Assembly (NCBI GenBank): GCA_020060485.1
Contig: JAGVAB010000174.1
Span: 1 to 64,000 of the forward strand
DNA: 64,000 nt
Direction: 5' to 3'
From: Anaerolineales bacterium
GTDB taxonomy: Bacteria; Chloroflexota; Anaerolineae; Anaerolineales; Anaerolineaceae
Within the stretch, counting starts at the first letter, position 1. Every line of letters begins with the position of its first letter. A program made the position numbers and the translations under genes. A model generated the notes under the pieces. That model made no database searches. It saw only the letters and a list, made by a program, of their open reading frames with translations, and had not been told where the DNA came from. Shown here piece by piece: positions 23,934 through 34,065 of this stretch.

Positions 23934-24584
23934 CTATGCTACCAATTTGTGTTTCAGTGCGATCGAGACGGCTTCGGAGCGGTTGGCAGCATTCAGCTTG
24001 GCAAGGATGTTGCTGACATGGGCCTTGACCGTGGAGCGGCTGACCACCAGGCGCTCAGCGATTTCGGGATTGGTCAGGCCTTCGACCATCAGGGCAAGCA
24101 CTTCCAGTTCACGCTGGGTGAGGGCGGCGATCAGCTCATCGGCTGGCGGGTCGCTGGCGGGATGAGCCAGCGCTTCCATTGCTTCACGGGTGAGGGTGGA
24201 GAATCCGGCATGGGCAGACTGGATGGCTTTGGTCAGCTCGATGGCAGAGACGTTCTTCAGCAGATAGCTGATTGCCCCGGCTTGCAGGGCCTTGCGGATC
24301 AAGTCCTCCTCCTGGAAGCTGGTGAGGACAATAACCTTGATGGCAGGGTGGCGCTGGCTGATAATGCGCGTAGCTGTCACGCCGTCCATGCCGGGCATCA
24401 GCAGGTCCATCAAGACCACATCCGGCTGATGTGTCTGGCACAGGCGCAAGGCATCTTCGCCGTTGCTGCCCTCGCCGACCAGTTCCAGTTCGGGGCGGGC
24501 CATAAGGAAGGTGGCCAGGCCGCGCCGCACCATGGCGTGGTCATCGATGATCAATACTTTGATCGCTTCTTCTACTGGGTTCAT
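23934..24584 (-). CDS. NarL/LuxR-family response regulator
   Basis: 216 residues: receiver domain (IIDDHAMVRRG, phospho-acceptor Asp in VVLMDLLMPGMDG, LLKNVS) and a C-terminal LuxR-type helix-turn-helix (LTQRELEVLALMVEGLTNPEIAERL then VSRSTVKAHVSNILAKL). It is encoded 87 bases downstream of the sensor kinase at 24672-26738, same strand, and is its probable cognate. DNA targets are not visible; the MFS gene downstream is one candidate. Confidence 0.92.
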   Translation of the reverse strand: MNPVEEAIKVLIIDDHAMVRRGLATFLMARPELELVGEGSNGEDALRLCQTHQPDVVLMDLLMPGMDGVTATRIISQRHPAIKVIVLTSFQEEDLIRKALQAGAISYLLKNVSAIELTKAIQSAHAGFSTLTREAMEALAHPASDPPADELIAALTQRELEVLALMVEGLTNPEIAERLVVSRSTVKAHVSNILAKLNAANRSEAVSIALKHKLVA

Positions 24585-24671
24585 CAGGTTTCTTCCTGTT
24601 TGCTAAAAAATTCCGCGGATTGGATTGATGAATTTTGCTGATCGCACGACAATCCTTGGGAGGTTGGATGC

Positions 24672-26738
24672 TCACTGGTCAGCAATTTTCAAGGTGACAG
24701 TCAAGCGGGTACCTTTACCCGGCTGACTGGTGACCGCAAATTTGCCGCCGATCGATTCCACGCGTTCGCGCATGATGCGCAGCCCCAGATGCTCGGGGGG
24801 AACAGTTGCCGGGTCAAAGCCGCGGCCGTTGTCCACGATCTCCAGCTTGAGCGAGGTTTTTCCGGCCGTGGAATGGCCGCCAAAACAGAACAAGTTTATC
24901 ACGACATGCGTGGCCTGGGCATGTTTGGCAATATTGTTAAGAGCTTCCTGGGCGACGCGGTACATGACGATCTTGACATTGGGTGGCAACTGGCATAGTC
25001 CTTCAATGTTGACCGTAACTGGCACACCCAGGCGGCCCATGCCGGCTTCGGCCAACTGGTGCAGCAAGTTCTCAAGCTGGGCTTCCTGCAAGGCCTGAGG
25101 GCGCAGCTCTAGCAGCAGGGTACGCATCTCGGCCAGGGCGCCGCGGTTGAGCTGACGGATTTCACTCAGCAACTTCAGCCCCTGCTCGGGTGCGTTCTGC
25201 CAGATATCCGGCAGAACATCGGCGATCAGGCTGGCCGAAAAGAGGGTTTGGGTGACGGCGTCGTGCAGGTCGCGCGCCAGGCGGTTGCGCTCGGTCACAG
25301 CTGCGTTGACCTCGGCTTGCTGGTAAAGCAGGGCATTTTCAACGGCAATTGCCAAACGGTCGGCGATGGACTGAAAGAGGGGGTGGTAGTCTTCGCTGAA
25401 AGGATTGTGCGGCTGACCGCTGATGCCCAGCGCGCCGATCACCTCGCCGCGAGCACGCAGGGGCAGCAGTACGCTTTCTCCGGCAGGGCTGGTCATAAAA
25501 GCCAGTTTGCCGGTTTCGATCACCTGGCCGCCAGCCAGATTGAGTTTGAGCAGCTCTTCGGGAGGGGCTGTTCCGGCCGGGCTGTAGGCGCGGATCTCAA
25601 GCTGGCCGGTGACCGAGTCACGCAGCATGACAGCCGCCCGTCTGGCGTCGATCAAGCTCACCAACTGTTCCAGGGCTGTTTCCAGCATGCTGTCGAGGCT
25701 GAGCGAGCTATTGGTGGCCGAGGCGAAGTCAAGCAGCACCTGCAATTCACGCGTGCGCTCTGCGACGCGGGCTTCGAGGGTCTGGTAGGCATAGGCAATT
25801 TCTTCCTGTGAGCGTTTTTGCTGCAAGGCATTCACAAACAGCTCGCTGACGATCTTGAGCAGGTTGATGCTGTCATCTGTCCATGTCTTTTGTGCCTTGA
25901 CCGAATCAAAGCCGAGGAAACCGATCGCTTGCAGCTGATACATCATCGGTACCAGCAGTAAGGACTGAATGCCGTGGCTGTTCAGCTCCTTGCGGTCCAG
26001 CCGGGCATCGGCTGGCAGCGTGTCCAACTGCGGCAAGTGCACGATCTGGCCGCGATGGATGCTTCCAGTCAGGCAGGGCAATTTGTCCTGCGTCAGGTTT
26101 GGCATGATCTCCTGCAGGGAGGCGATAGCGGCAGCATGCCATTCATGGCTGACTTGCATTGTGTTGTCGCCTGCAGAAAAATGGCACACATAACAACGGT
26201 CAACGTTGGTGAATTCGCCAATGGTCTTGAGGGCATCGTTAATGCCGCCATCAATCTGGTGCGGTTTAAGATTGATGAAGCGGGTGGAAAGGCTGGTCAC
26301 CAGGGCCTCAAATTCGATCTGCTGGCGCAGGCGTTCTTCGGCGTGTTTTTGCTGGCTGATGTCGATCAGCAGGCCGTTAAAGTGGGTCAGTGTTCCGCTT
26401 TCATCCACCACCGGTGTGGTCAGGATGCGTACCCAGCACCAGGTATTCTTGCGGGGGTTGAAGATGCGCGCCGACTCGTCAAACGCCGTGCCGGTTTCAA
26501 AGGCCTGCTGATTGGCCGCCAGAACGCGACGGATATCTTCCGGGTGTACATAGCGGAACCACGAGCCATAATCCTGCGGGTCGCTGATCCCGATGATGTC
26601 GCTGATCGAGGGGCTGACCATGCTCACCGTCCCGCCATAGGGGTGCGCAGCATCCACCGCCAGCCGGTAGATGGCGAAGTTCTGGGATTTTTCCAACAGC
26701 GAACGGAGGTCTTGCAGGGTGGTGTCGTCTGGTTTCAT
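24672..26738 (-). CDS. PAS/GAF sensor histidine kinase (NarX/DegS type)
   Basis: 688 residues without an evident membrane segment. Order: PAS near residues 20-130, a GAF-like domain about 140-315, a helix linker (ARVAERTRELQVLLDF), a second GAF about 345-480, HisKA_3 dimerisation with phospho-acceptor His492 (NRLARDLHDAVTQTL), and an HATPase domain with GRGFDP and GLRIMRERVESIGG. Such kinases pair with NarL-type regulators, as here. The soluble input domains suggest a cytoplasmic small-molecule or redox signal; the ligand is unknown. Confidence 0.92.
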   Translation of the reverse strand: MKPDDTTLQDLRSLLEKSQNFAIYRLAVDAAHPYGGTVSMVSPSISDIIGISDPQDYGSWFRYVHPEDIRRVLAANQQAFETGTAFDESARIFNPRKNTWCWVRILTTPVVDESGTLTHFNGLLIDISQQKHAEERLRQQIEFEALVTSLSTRFINLKPHQIDGGINDALKTIGEFTNVDRCYVCHFSAGDNTMQVSHEWHAAAIASLQEIMPNLTQDKLPCLTGSIHRGQIVHLPQLDTLPADARLDRKELNSHGIQSLLLVPMMYQLQAIGFLGFDSVKAQKTWTDDSINLLKIVSELFVNALQQKRSQEEIAYAYQTLEARVAERTRELQVLLDFASATNSSLSLDSMLETALEQLVSLIDARRAAVMLRDSVTGQLEIRAYSPAGTAPPEELLKLNLAGGQVIETGKLAFMTSPAGESVLLPLRARGEVIGALGISGQPHNPFSEDYHPLFQSIADRLAIAVENALLYQQAEVNAAVTERNRLARDLHDAVTQTLFSASLIADVLPDIWQNAPEQGLKLLSEIRQLNRGALAEMRTLLLELRPQALQEAQLENLLHQLAEAGMGRLGVPVTVNIEGLCQLPPNVKIVMYRVAQEALNNIAKHAQATHVVINLFCFGGHSTAGKTSLKLEIVDNGRGFDPATVPPEHLGLRIMRERVESIGGKFAVTSQPGKGTRLTVTLKIADQ

Positions 26739-26804
26739 GGGTTGGGCTGTGATTGATAAGAGATCGGCCCGTTAATTATAACTTATTGGCTATATGGAAA
26801 ATAA

Positions 26805-26831
26805 ACACAGCCTGCGATGAACTCGCAGGCT
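26805..26831 (-). terminator. Terminator of the ZIP transporter gene
   Basis: AGCCTGCGA and TCGCAGGCT pair around five bases just after the ZIP gene; on the minus strand the stem is followed by a moderately T-rich stretch (GTGTTTAT). Confidence 0.65.
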
Positions 26832-26851
26832 TATGATGAGATGTTTGCGTA

Positions 26852-27661
26852 TTACACAAACAACAGCAGGCTGATGGCCATCACGGCCATGCCGCCAACC
26901 AAGCCCCAGATGGCAATATGGTGCTCGCCGTATTCTTCTGCTGTCGGCAGCAGTTCGTCGAGCGAGATGTAAATCATGATGCCGGCCACGCTGGCGAAGA
27001 CTAGGCCAAACATGGAGTCATTGAAGATCGAGCGCAGCAGGAAATAGCCGATCAATGCGCCAACTGGTTCTGCAAGACCGGAAAGGAAAGAGAGGATGAA
27101 GGCTTTCTTGCGGCTCTTGGTGGCATAGAATATGGGGACGGAAACCGCCAGTCCTTCCGGGATATTGTGGATGGCGATGGCGACAGCAATGCTGATGCCC
27201 AGGGCAGGATCGGCCAGCCCGCTCATGAAGGTCGCCAGGCCTTCAGGGAAATTGTGAATGGCTAGGGCAAGGGCGGAAAACAACCCCATGCGCATCAATT
27301 TGTGTTTATTCTCGTCATCTGTTTTCTCATGAGATTCGATATTCTTGGGTTCATGAGGGTTTTCGGCAGAGGGGATGAGCTTATCGATCAGGGCGATCAA
27401 GGCGATGCCGGTAAAAAAAGCGATCACAGTGTAGACATAGCCCTGCTTCTCGCCAAATACCAGGGTCAAAGAGTCCTTTGCCTTAACGAAAATCTCGATC
27501 ATGGAAACATAGATCATCACGCCAGCCGAAAAGCCCAGCGAACCGGCAAGGAATTTGGGGTTGAATTTCTTGGAGAGTAATCCAATCAGGCTGCCAATGC
27601 CTGTCGAAAGCCCGGCAAAGACCGTTAATCCAAGCGCAAAAAGAATGTTGTGTTGTTCCAT
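26852..27661 (-). CDS. zupT: ZIP-family divalent metal transporter
   Basis: 269 residues, eight predicted helices, of the ZupT type. Metal-binding helices carry [10 protein letters not shown] and [10 protein letters not shown], the two hallmark motifs. A His/Glu/Lys-rich cytoplasmic loop ([10 protein letters not shown] area) lies between helices 3 and 4. It would import zinc, iron, manganese or possibly nickel. It lies about 195 bases downstream of the hydrogenase operon on the same strand but beyond a likely terminator, so co-transcription with the nickel enzyme is uncertain. Confidence 0.93.
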   Translation of the reverse strand: MEQHNILFALGLTVFAGLSTGIGSLIGLLSKKFNPKFLAGSLGFSAGVMIYVSMIEIFVKAKDSLTLVFGEKQGYVYTVIAFFTGIALIALIDKLIPSAENPHEPKNIESHEKTDDENKHKLMRMGLFSALALAIHNFPEGLATFMSGLADPALGISIAVAIAIHNIPEGLAVSVPIFYATKSRKKAFILSFLSGLAEPVGALIGYFLLRSIFNDSMFGLVFASVAGIMIYISLDELLPTAEEYGEHHIAIWGLVGGMAVMAISLLLFV

Positions 27662-27796
27662 AGTATGTTGTATCTTCCATTAACAGATATTCATTTATCA
27701 CTGCGGCAATTTTTTGGAAGATCGCCGGGTGGTCAAGGGTACGGCCATTGCTGTTGATACCTGAAAACAGTTATACCATTTTTTCGATTGAAGCAT

Positions 27797-27837
27797 TAAA
27801 ACCGCCAGCCCCCGGGGAGCCACCGCCGGGAGCTGGC
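27797..27837 (-). terminator. Terminator of the hox operon
   Basis: GCCAGCCCCCGG (27804-27815) and CCGGGAGCTGGC (27826-27837) pair with one mismatch; on the minus strand the stem is followed by GGTTTTAA. It lies 19 bases after the maturation protease stop. Confidence 0.7.
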
Positions 27838-27855
27838 AAAGGTTGGAAGGTGCAA

Positions 27856-28329
27856 TCAAAGGGCTGGCGCTGCTTTTTCAAGCGCGGAGATGACCAGATT
27901 TTCCACCCTGGTAAGCAGGTCTGGCAGCGCCGCTTTAACTGCGGGCGAGAGAGTCTCGCCGAGGGCAAAGGTTTCCGCGCCAATCGATACAAGAAAGGCC
28001 TGAGGGGTGCTGGCATACAGCAATTCGGTGAATGCCAGCAGTTTGGCCGGAGTGAAATCGTGACTGAACTGCGCAGGCAGGTTCTCGTCTGGCTGCACTG
28101 CCGCGCAGTTCAGCACACCGGGAGGCTGGTCGATGCTGGCGTCGATGAAGATGGCAAGTTCGACTGCGCATAGTTTTCCTGCCAGTTCAGGGGTGAGCTG
28201 TTGACAGGCACATACTTCAACCTGGGTCTGGCTCTGCAGGAGAGCTTCAAGGCGTTGCGCGGCCTGCCAGCCCAGTCTGTCGTCACTGCGTAGCGGGTTA
28301 CCGTATCCGATCACCAGCACTTTCGTCAT
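27856..28329 (-). CDS. hoxW: Hydrogenase maturation protease
   Basis: 157 residues of the HycI/HoxW endopeptidase family: VIGYGNPLRSDDRLGW at the N-terminus contains the nickel-sensing acidic residue region, FIDASID the second, and SHDFTPAKLLAF the conserved His. It trims the C-terminal tail of the [NiFe] large subunit after nickel insertion. It lies four bases after hoxH, the expected substrate, and is the last gene of the operon. Confidence 0.9.
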   Translation of the reverse strand: MTKVLVIGYGNPLRSDDRLGWQAAQRLEALLQSQTQVEVCACQQLTPELAGKLCAVELAIFIDASIDQPPGVLNCAAVQPDENLPAQFSHDFTPAKLLAFTELLYASTPQAFLVSIGAETFALGETLSPAVKAALPDLLTRVENLVISALEKAAPAL

Positions 28330-28332
28330 TTT

Positions 28333-29757
28333 CTAGCCTCGGGTCAGTTCGTCCAGTTTGTCACCATCAGCGGAGTACAGTTCAATGTTGAGCGGCATCT
28401 GCCCGGCGGCATGGGTGGAGCAGGCCAGGCAGGGGTCGAAAGCGCGTACCACAGCTTCCACCCGGTTGAGCATACCTTCCTGCAGCTTGTCGCCGCGCAC
28501 ATAATTACGGGCCACCTGCAAGACGCCCTTGTTCATGGCCAGGTTGTTATTACCCGATGCAATGATCATGTTGGCCCATTCCACCAAACCGTCCTGGTTG
28601 ACTTTGTAATGGTGTACCAGGGTGCCGCGCGGGGCTTCGGTCATACCGATGCCTTCCAGGTGATTGACGCCGGCAATGGCGCGCACGTTGCGATCCAGAA
28701 TGTTGGGGTGGTTGAGCAGCATTTCGACTTGTTCAATGCAGTACAGCACCTCGATCAAACGGGCGTAGTGATAGTGGAAGGAGCTGAGTACAGCCCCCAG
28801 ATCAAGACAATGAAATTCGGCCAATTCCTGGTCAGCCAGAGGTGTGCCGCACTGATTGGCGATGTTCAAACGGGCCAGCGGCCCCACCCGATACATGCCT
28901 TCAGGATAGCCCATCGGTTTGTAATAGGGGAATTTGAGAAAGGTCCAGGGTTCAATGGCTTCGCCGATGTAGTCCTGGTAATCTTCCGGGTCAAGCTGGT
29001 CGGCATAAACACTGCCGCGGGCAGTGACCACGCGGATGCGGCCGTGGTAATGCTCCAGGCTGCCATCTTTGCTGACCAGCCCAAGAAACAGACTGGGGAA
29101 GTTGGCAAACGTGCGGATGTAATCCTGGTATTTATCCAGTTCGCCCTTGAAGCTATCAATGGTGCGGCGGATGATTTGCAGCACTTCGGGAATGTCGGCC
29201 AAAATCGCTTCGCGGGCACCCGGTTCGAGGGGACTATTGACCCCGCCAGGCACCACCCAGGCGGGGTGGATGCGTTTGTTAGCCAGGCGTTCAATGATCT
29301 GCTGGCCGAACTGGCGCAGGCGTACGCCGTCGCGCGCCATTTCGGGGTATTGTTTCATGACACCGAAGAAATTGCGCTGGGCGGGATCTGCATCCATGCC
29401 GAGGAGCAGATCTGGCGAAGAAAGGTAAAAGAAATTCAAGGCGTGTGACTGAATGATCTGCCCATAGTTGAGGATGCGGCGCAGCAGGATGGCTGTCTCG
29501 GGAATGCGTACCGAGAGGATCTGATCGCAGGCTTTGGCAGCTGCCAGCTCGTGGCTGACCGGACAGATGCCACAGGTGCGGGCGGTGAGGGAGGGCATCT
29601 CGTAGAAGGGGCGTCCTTCCATGAATTTTTCAAAACCGCGCACCTGGGTCACATGCATTTGGGCATCCTGAACGCGGCCTTCCTTGTCCAACTGCAGAGT
29701 GATCTTGGCGTGGCCTTCAATGCGGGTTACGTTTTCGATAGTGATCGTCTTTTTCAT
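28333..29757 (-). CDS. hoxH: [NiFe] hydrogenase large subunit
   Basis: 474 residues. The nickel ligands are in the L1 motif R60TCGIC (Cys62, Cys65) and the L2 motif DPCLACSTH (Cys443, Cys446, His449). About 25 residues follow His449 and would be removed by the protease encoded next, as is normal for HoxH. With HoxY it forms the hydrogenase module of a NAD(P)-linked soluble enzyme that can make or use hydrogen. The gene ends four bases before the protease. Confidence 0.95.
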   Translation of the reverse strand: MKKTITIENVTRIEGHAKITLQLDKEGRVQDAQMHVTQVRGFEKFMEGRPFYEMPSLTARTCGICPVSHELAAAKACDQILSVRIPETAILLRRILNYGQIIQSHALNFFYLSSPDLLLGMDADPAQRNFFGVMKQYPEMARDGVRLRQFGQQIIERLANKRIHPAWVVPGGVNSPLEPGAREAILADIPEVLQIIRRTIDSFKGELDKYQDYIRTFANFPSLFLGLVSKDGSLEHYHGRIRVVTARGSVYADQLDPEDYQDYIGEAIEPWTFLKFPYYKPMGYPEGMYRVGPLARLNIANQCGTPLADQELAEFHCLDLGAVLSSFHYHYARLIEVLYCIEQVEMLLNHPNILDRNVRAIAGVNHLEGIGMTEAPRGTLVHHYKVNQDGLVEWANMIIASGNNNLAMNKGVLQVARNYVRGDKLQEGMLNRVEAVVRAFDPCLACSTHAAGQMPLNIELYSADGDKLDELTRG

Positions 29758-29768
29758 GATGACTGCTC

Positions 29769-30302
29769 CTAAGCGCCAAAGCGGGAAAGCTGGGTGAGGT
29801 CTGGCAGGCGCCCTTCCACCAGTTCGGTGAGGACATAGTAAATGGTATCGGCTGAGGGCGGGCAGCCCGGGATGAAGAGGTCAACCTTGACGTAGGTATG
29901 CAGGGGGAAGGCGCGTTCATTCAAACGGGGCACAACTACGGTGGGTATTTGGGGCTGGATGGCATTGCTTTGCAGGTAAACAGCTTCCATCATTTTCTGG
30001 GCGCCTATAGGATTGCGCATGGAGGGAATATTGGCGGTGACGGCACAGTCACCAAAGGCTGCCAGAATGCGGGTGCTTTGGCGTATCTTGCGGATCTTTT
30101 CTTCATCCTCGTTGGTGCTGACCGCACCTTCCACCAGGGTGATGTCCACGTTTTTGGGGAATTCTTTGGTATCCACCAGCGGGCTGAAGACCACTTCCAC
30201 TTTGTCGGCCAGGTCGATCAGGCGTTGGTCAATATCCAACAAAGACATATGACAGCCAGAGCAGCCATCCAGCCAGATAGTTGCTAATCGAATCTTTTTC
30301 AT
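29769..30302 (-). CDS. hoxY: [NiFe] hydrogenase small subunit
   Basis: 177 residues, the short form typical of HoxY. It has the proximal [4Fe-4S] ligands in WLDGCSGCHMSLLD, a later AFGDCAVTANIPSMRN and IPGCPPSADTIYY. There is no Tat signal, so the enzyme is cytoplasmic. Its start overlaps the hoxU stop by one base. It passes electrons between HoxH and the diaphorase subunits. Confidence 0.95.
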   Translation of the reverse strand: MKKIRLATIWLDGCSGCHMSLLDIDQRLIDLADKVEVVFSPLVDTKEFPKNVDITLVEGAVSTNEDEEKIRKIRQSTRILAAFGDCAVTANIPSMRNPIGAQKMMEAVYLQSNAIQPQIPTVVVPRLNERAFPLHTYVKVDLFIPGCPPSADTIYYVLTELVEGRLPDLTQLSRFGA

Positions 30303-31018
30303 TAGTTGCTCACTTTTCTCATGGTTACCAGATAGGGCAGGAACTGACGGCGTTTGGCCATTTCAGCCACAGATTTCCCTTTCTCAAAAAGGGCGCCGGT
30401 GGGGCAAACATTGACGCATTTGCCACAACTGGTGCAGGTGGAAGAATCACCCCAGGGAGCATTAAAGTCGGTAATAACCATTGAGTCGATCCCGCGGTTT
30501 TTCAAGTCCCAGGTATGGGCGCCTTCAATTTCGTCACAGACGCGCACACAACGGGTGCACAGGATGCAGCGATTGTGATCCAGGGCAAAATGGGCATGAG
30601 AAGCGTCCACTGGCATCTGCGGATTACGGTAGTCGAAAGTGATGTGCGTTACTCCAAGTTTCTGGGCCATGTCTTGCAGGTCGCAGTGGCCGTTGGAAAC
30701 ACACACGGCACAGATATGATTGCGCTCCGAGAAGATCAGTTCGAGGATCATGCGGCGGTACTTCTGCAATTTCTCGGAATCGGTGGTGACTTCCATGCCT
30801 TCACTGATGTGAGTTACGCAGGCCGGCAGGAGTTTGTTGAAGCCTTTAATTTCCACCAGGCATAAACGGCAGGCGCCGGTTGAGGATAACCCGTCCAGGT
30901 TGCACAAGGTGGGGATGTCGATGTCGTTCTCGCGCGCCACCTGCAGGATGGTTTCACCTTCCAGGCCGCTGACATGCTTGCCGTTAATGAAAAGGGTCAT
31001 GATACGATTGGGGCTCAT
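30302..31018 (-). CDS. hoxU: NAD-reducing hydrogenase diaphorase subunit HoxU
   Basis: 238 residues resembling the N-terminal part of NuoG: [2Fe-2S] domain ([17 protein letters not shown]), a His/Cys [4Fe-4S] segment ([15 protein letters not shown]) and two ferredoxin-like [4Fe-4S] motifs ([28 protein letters not shown]). It wires HoxF to HoxY. The ATG overlaps the hoxF end by four bases. Confidence 0.95.
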   Translation of the reverse strand: MSPNRIMTLFINGKHVSGLEGETILQVARENDIDIPTLCNLDGLSSTGACRLCLVEIKGFNKLLPACVTHISEGMEVTTDSEKLQKYRRMILELIFSERNHICAVCVSNGHCDLQDMAQKLGVTHITFDYRNPQMPVDASHAHFALDHNRCILCTRCVRVCDEIEGAHTWDLKNRGIDSMVITDFNAPWGDSSTCTSCGKCVNVCPTGALFEKGKSVAEMAKRRQFLPYLVTMRKVSN

Positions 31019-32652
31019 GCTGCCACCTCCGTTTTGCTCTCAGCCGGTGGTTCGGCCTGGGGTTGGATTTTTTCCAGATATTCGTGGCGGAAATAACGCA
31101 GGGTGCTTATGACCGGGTTGGGTGCCGATTGCCCCAGCCCACACAGGCTGGTGTTTTTGACCAGGTCGCACAGGTCTTCGAGCGTATGCAGATCGTGCTT
31201 GGTGGCCTTGCCGTCCAGGAATTTGCAGAGCAAATCGTAGATTTGGGCGGTGCCGGTGCGGCAAGGGATACATTTGCCACACGATTCTTCCATCGAAAAT
31301 TCCATGAAATATTTGGCAACGTCAATCATGCTGGAGGTGTCGTCAATCACGATCATGCCGCCGGAGCCCATAATGGAACCCAGTTCGTTCAATGATTCAT
31401 AGCTGACCGGGGTGTCCAGGTATTCTTCGGGGATGCAGCCGCCGGAAGGGCCGCCAGTCTGCACGGCTTTGAATTTGTGGCCGTTGGGGATGCCGCCGCC
31501 AATGTCGTATATGATCTCACGCAGGGTGATGCCCATGGGCACTTCAATCAGACCGGTGTGGTTGATCTTGCCGGTCAGGGCAAAAACTTTGGTGCCTTTG
31601 CTTTTTTCGGTGCCGATGCGGGCAAACCACTTGCCGCCGTTGCGAATGATACCGGGAATGTTTGCCAGGGTTTCCACGTTATTGATGAGGGTTGGCTTTT
31701 CCCAGATGCCGCTTTCGGCCGGGTAGGGCGGCCGCGGACGGGGCGTGCCGCGCATGCCCTCGATGGAGTTGATCAGGGCGGTTTCTTCACCGCAGACGAA
31801 GGCTCCGGCGCCCAGGCGCAGCTGGACGACAAAGTTGAATGGCGTGCCGCAGATCTCGTTGCCCAGCAGGTTCATGCGCTCCGCCTGGCGAATGGCGCTG
31901 CGCAAGCGCTTGATCGCCAGCGGGTATTCCGCGCGCACGTAAACATACCCTTTGCTGGCGCCAACGGCATATGCAGCGATTGCCATGCCTTCCAGCACTG
32001 CGTGCGGGTCACTTTCCAGGATGGAGCGGTCCATAAAAGCTCCTGGGTCGCCTTCGTCTGCGTTGCAGATGATGTATTTGGGATCGCCAACAGCCTTGTA
32101 AACTGTGCTCCATTTCAAGCCAGTGGGGAAACCGCCGCCGCCTCTGCCGCGCAGGCCGCTGTCCATGACTTCGCGGATAACCTGGTCAGGCGACATCTCT
32201 GTCAAGGCTTGCAAGAGGGCAGTATAACCGTCTTCGGCGATATAGTCCTCGATGCGTTCCGGGTTGATGATGCCGGACTTGTCGAGGGTGGTCTTTTCTT
32301 GCCGGTAAAAGAAAGGCAGGTCGTTGGGAAGGAGCATGCGTTCCACCGGATTCTTGCCCAGAGATTCGATGATCTCGGCTGCGTCTGCAGTGGTTACGCT
32401 CTGATAAAGGATATCGTCTGGCAAAATGGAAACTACTGGGCCGGCAGCACATAGCCCCATGCACCCTACTTTGCGGACCAGCACCTGATCCTGAAGGCCG
32501 CGGTTTTCCACCTCTGTTTCGAGGGCCTTAATCAATTCTTCGCTGTTGGAAGAAATACAGCCTGTTCCGGCACAGATGTGGATGCGGTGTTTGTATTGCT
32601 TCAGGCTGGCTTGTTCTTCTTCTGCGATTTGGAGAAGTTCTTCACTATTCAT
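31015..32652 (-). CDS. hoxF: NAD-reducing hydrogenase diaphorase subunit HoxF
   Basis: 545 residues. An N-terminal thioredoxin-like [2Fe-2S] domain (CAGTGC and CMGLCAAGP) precedes a NuoF-like core with the NADH/FMN motif [23 protein letters not shown] and [16 protein letters not shown], and a [4Fe-4S] motif [12 protein letters not shown]. It is the NAD(H)/FMN site of the complex. Related subunits also occur in bifurcating HydB/HndC enzymes, but with HoxY/HoxH here a Hox-type enzyme is the simpler reading. It overlaps hoxE by eight bases. Confidence 0.94.
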   Translation of the reverse strand: MNSEELLQIAEEEQASLKQYKHRIHICAGTGCISSNSEELIKALETEVENRGLQDQVLVRKVGCMGLCAAGPVVSILPDDILYQSVTTADAAEIIESLGKNPVERMLLPNDLPFFYRQEKTTLDKSGIINPERIEDYIAEDGYTALLQALTEMSPDQVIREVMDSGLRGRGGGGFPTGLKWSTVYKAVGDPKYIICNADEGDPGAFMDRSILESDPHAVLEGMAIAAYAVGASKGYVYVRAEYPLAIKRLRSAIRQAERMNLLGNEICGTPFNFVVQLRLGAGAFVCGEETALINSIEGMRGTPRPRPPYPAESGIWEKPTLINNVETLANIPGIIRNGGKWFARIGTEKSKGTKVFALTGKINHTGLIEVPMGITLREIIYDIGGGIPNGHKFKAVQTGGPSGGCIPEEYLDTPVSYESLNELGSIMGSGGMIVIDDTSSMIDVAKYFMEFSMEESCGKCIPCRTGTAQIYDLLCKFLDGKATKHDLHTLEDLCDLVKNTSLCGLGQSAPNPVISTLRYFRHEYLEKIQPQAEPPAESKTEVAA

Positions 32653-33157
32653 TGTTTACCCACTCCCGGATGGTTGTTTTCATTTCTTCCACGTTCATTC
32701 TGCCCGTTACTTTTCCGTCGAGGATGAGAACAGGAGCCAGGCCGCAAGCACCGACACAACGGGCCGCCATGAAGGATAATTTGTTGTTACTTGTCGTTTC
32801 ACCGGGGTTCAAACCATATTCATCCTTCATGAATTCAACAATCTTGTCATTGCCTTTTACGTAACAGGCTGTGCCTGTGCAAACAACCAGGGTATGATCG
32901 CCCTGCGGTTTCATGCTGAACAGATTGTAGAAGGTTGCCACACCGTACACCTTGCTGGGCGGCAGAGAGAGGCAGTCAGCAATATATTCCAGAGAGCCTT
33001 CCTCGATAAAGCCAAATGTATTTTGCACAGCGTGCAGGGTTTCAATCAAGGCCTTGGGTTTGTAACCATGCCGCTGCATGGCGGCATCCACGGCCTTCCA
33101 CCGTTTATCATCAGTAGGGTGGGCTTTTTTGGTTGGACTGAGAACGATTTCGGTCAT
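32645..33157 (-). CDS. hoxE: NAD-reducing hydrogenase subunit HoxE (NuoE-like)
   Basis: 170 residues from the ATG at 33157 (MTEIVLSPTKK), chosen because GAGGAAAG precedes it; the open frame runs further upstream. The [2Fe-2S] thioredoxin-like pattern is VCTGTACYVKG then MAARCVGACGLAP. It is the accessory [2Fe-2S] subunit of the diaphorase module. It lies 41 bases after the CBS-domain gene and overlaps hoxF. Confidence 0.93.
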   Translation of the reverse strand: MTEIVLSPTKKAHPTDDKRWKAVDAAMQRHGYKPKALIETLHAVQNTFGFIEEGSLEYIADCLSLPPSKVYGVATFYNLFSMKPQGDHTLVVCTGTACYVKGNDKIVEFMKDEYGLNPGETTSNNKLSFMAARCVGACGLAPVLILDGKVTGRMNVEEMKTTIREWVNNE

Positions 33158-33198
33158 TTTTCTTTCCTCGGCTTGGTGTTGGTTAGGTTGATTGAGGA

Positions 33199-34044
33199 TC
33201 AATCAAAGAACTTCATCACGATCAGGCGGAACAGGTCGCTGTCGGTGATGATGCCGATCAACTCGCCGCGTTCATCGACCACCGGCAGGCAGTGGAACTT
33301 GTGCGTACGCATCAAGCGGGCAGCTTCGACAATGGGGGCGTTTTCCTTGATGGTGATCGGGTTGCAAGTCATCACATCCTGCACCGACTGGCTTTGCACT
33401 TTGAGCGATTGCTCCTGGTTACCGCGGTTGTATAGGCGGGATGGGTCGGCGCTCATTACGTCTGTGCGGGTGAGGATTCCGGTCAGTTTACCACTTTCGG
33501 TTACCACAGGCAGGGCGCGGATGCGCTTCCAGCCCATGATACGGTGCACTTCCAGCAGGCTTTCATCCGGTGTGATGGTTACAGGTTCATAGGACATATA
33601 GTTTCGAACCAGGATCTGCCGTTCCAGGTGAGGCACCTCTTCTTCAATCACCCGGAACAGGTCGGAAGAAGTGATGATCCCCACGATTTCCTGATGATCC
33701 TTGACCACTGGCAGTGATTCGATCTTGTTTTCCATCATCACCCGGGCTGCTTTTGCTACAGGTGATTCGGAGTCGATCTGTACTACCTCAGGGCTCATGA
33801 TGCGTTCAACAGTCTCGTCTTTGAGGTTTTCACCGGGAAGGTTGTTCTCAAGCTGGGCGGTGGAAAGATCAGCCCGCAAAAGGTCGCGGCGGGTGACGAT
33901 TCCTTTAAGGACGTTATTTTTCAGAACTGGCAGGGCGCGCACTTTCTCTGCATTCATAATGCGCCGTGCGTCATACAGGTGAGTCTCTGGGGCAATGGAG
34001 ATCACCTCACTGGTCATCCAATTTCGAACGAGAGATTTCTTCAT
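33199..34044 (-). CDS. Four-CBS-domain protein heading the hox operon
   Basis: 281 residues made of four CBS motifs in two Bateman modules: VRNWMTSEVISIAPETHLYD near residue 6, VERIMSPEVVQID near 79, VRNYMSYEPVTIT near 147 and VQDVMTCNPITIK near 222, each ending in a GIVTRRD/GIITSSD-type stretch. No catalytic or DNA-binding domain is attached. CBS pairs bind adenine nucleotides such as AMP, ATP or NAD(H). As first gene of the hydrogenase operon it may tune the complex to energy or redox state; this is inferred from position only. Confidence 0.9.
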   Translation of the reverse strand: MKKSLVRNWMTSEVISIAPETHLYDARRIMNAEKVRALPVLKNNVLKGIVTRRDLLRADLSTAQLENNLPGENLKDETVERIMSPEVVQIDSESPVAKAARVMMENKIESLPVVKDHQEIVGIITSSDLFRVIEEEVPHLERQILVRNYMSYEPVTITPDESLLEVHRIMGWKRIRALPVVTESGKLTGILTRTDVMSADPSRLYNRGNQEQSLKVQSQSVQDVMTCNPITIKENAPIVEAARLMRTHKFHCLPVVDERGELIGIITDSDLFRLIVMKFFD

Positions 34045-34065
34045 GGTTCCCTCCGGAACATACTG

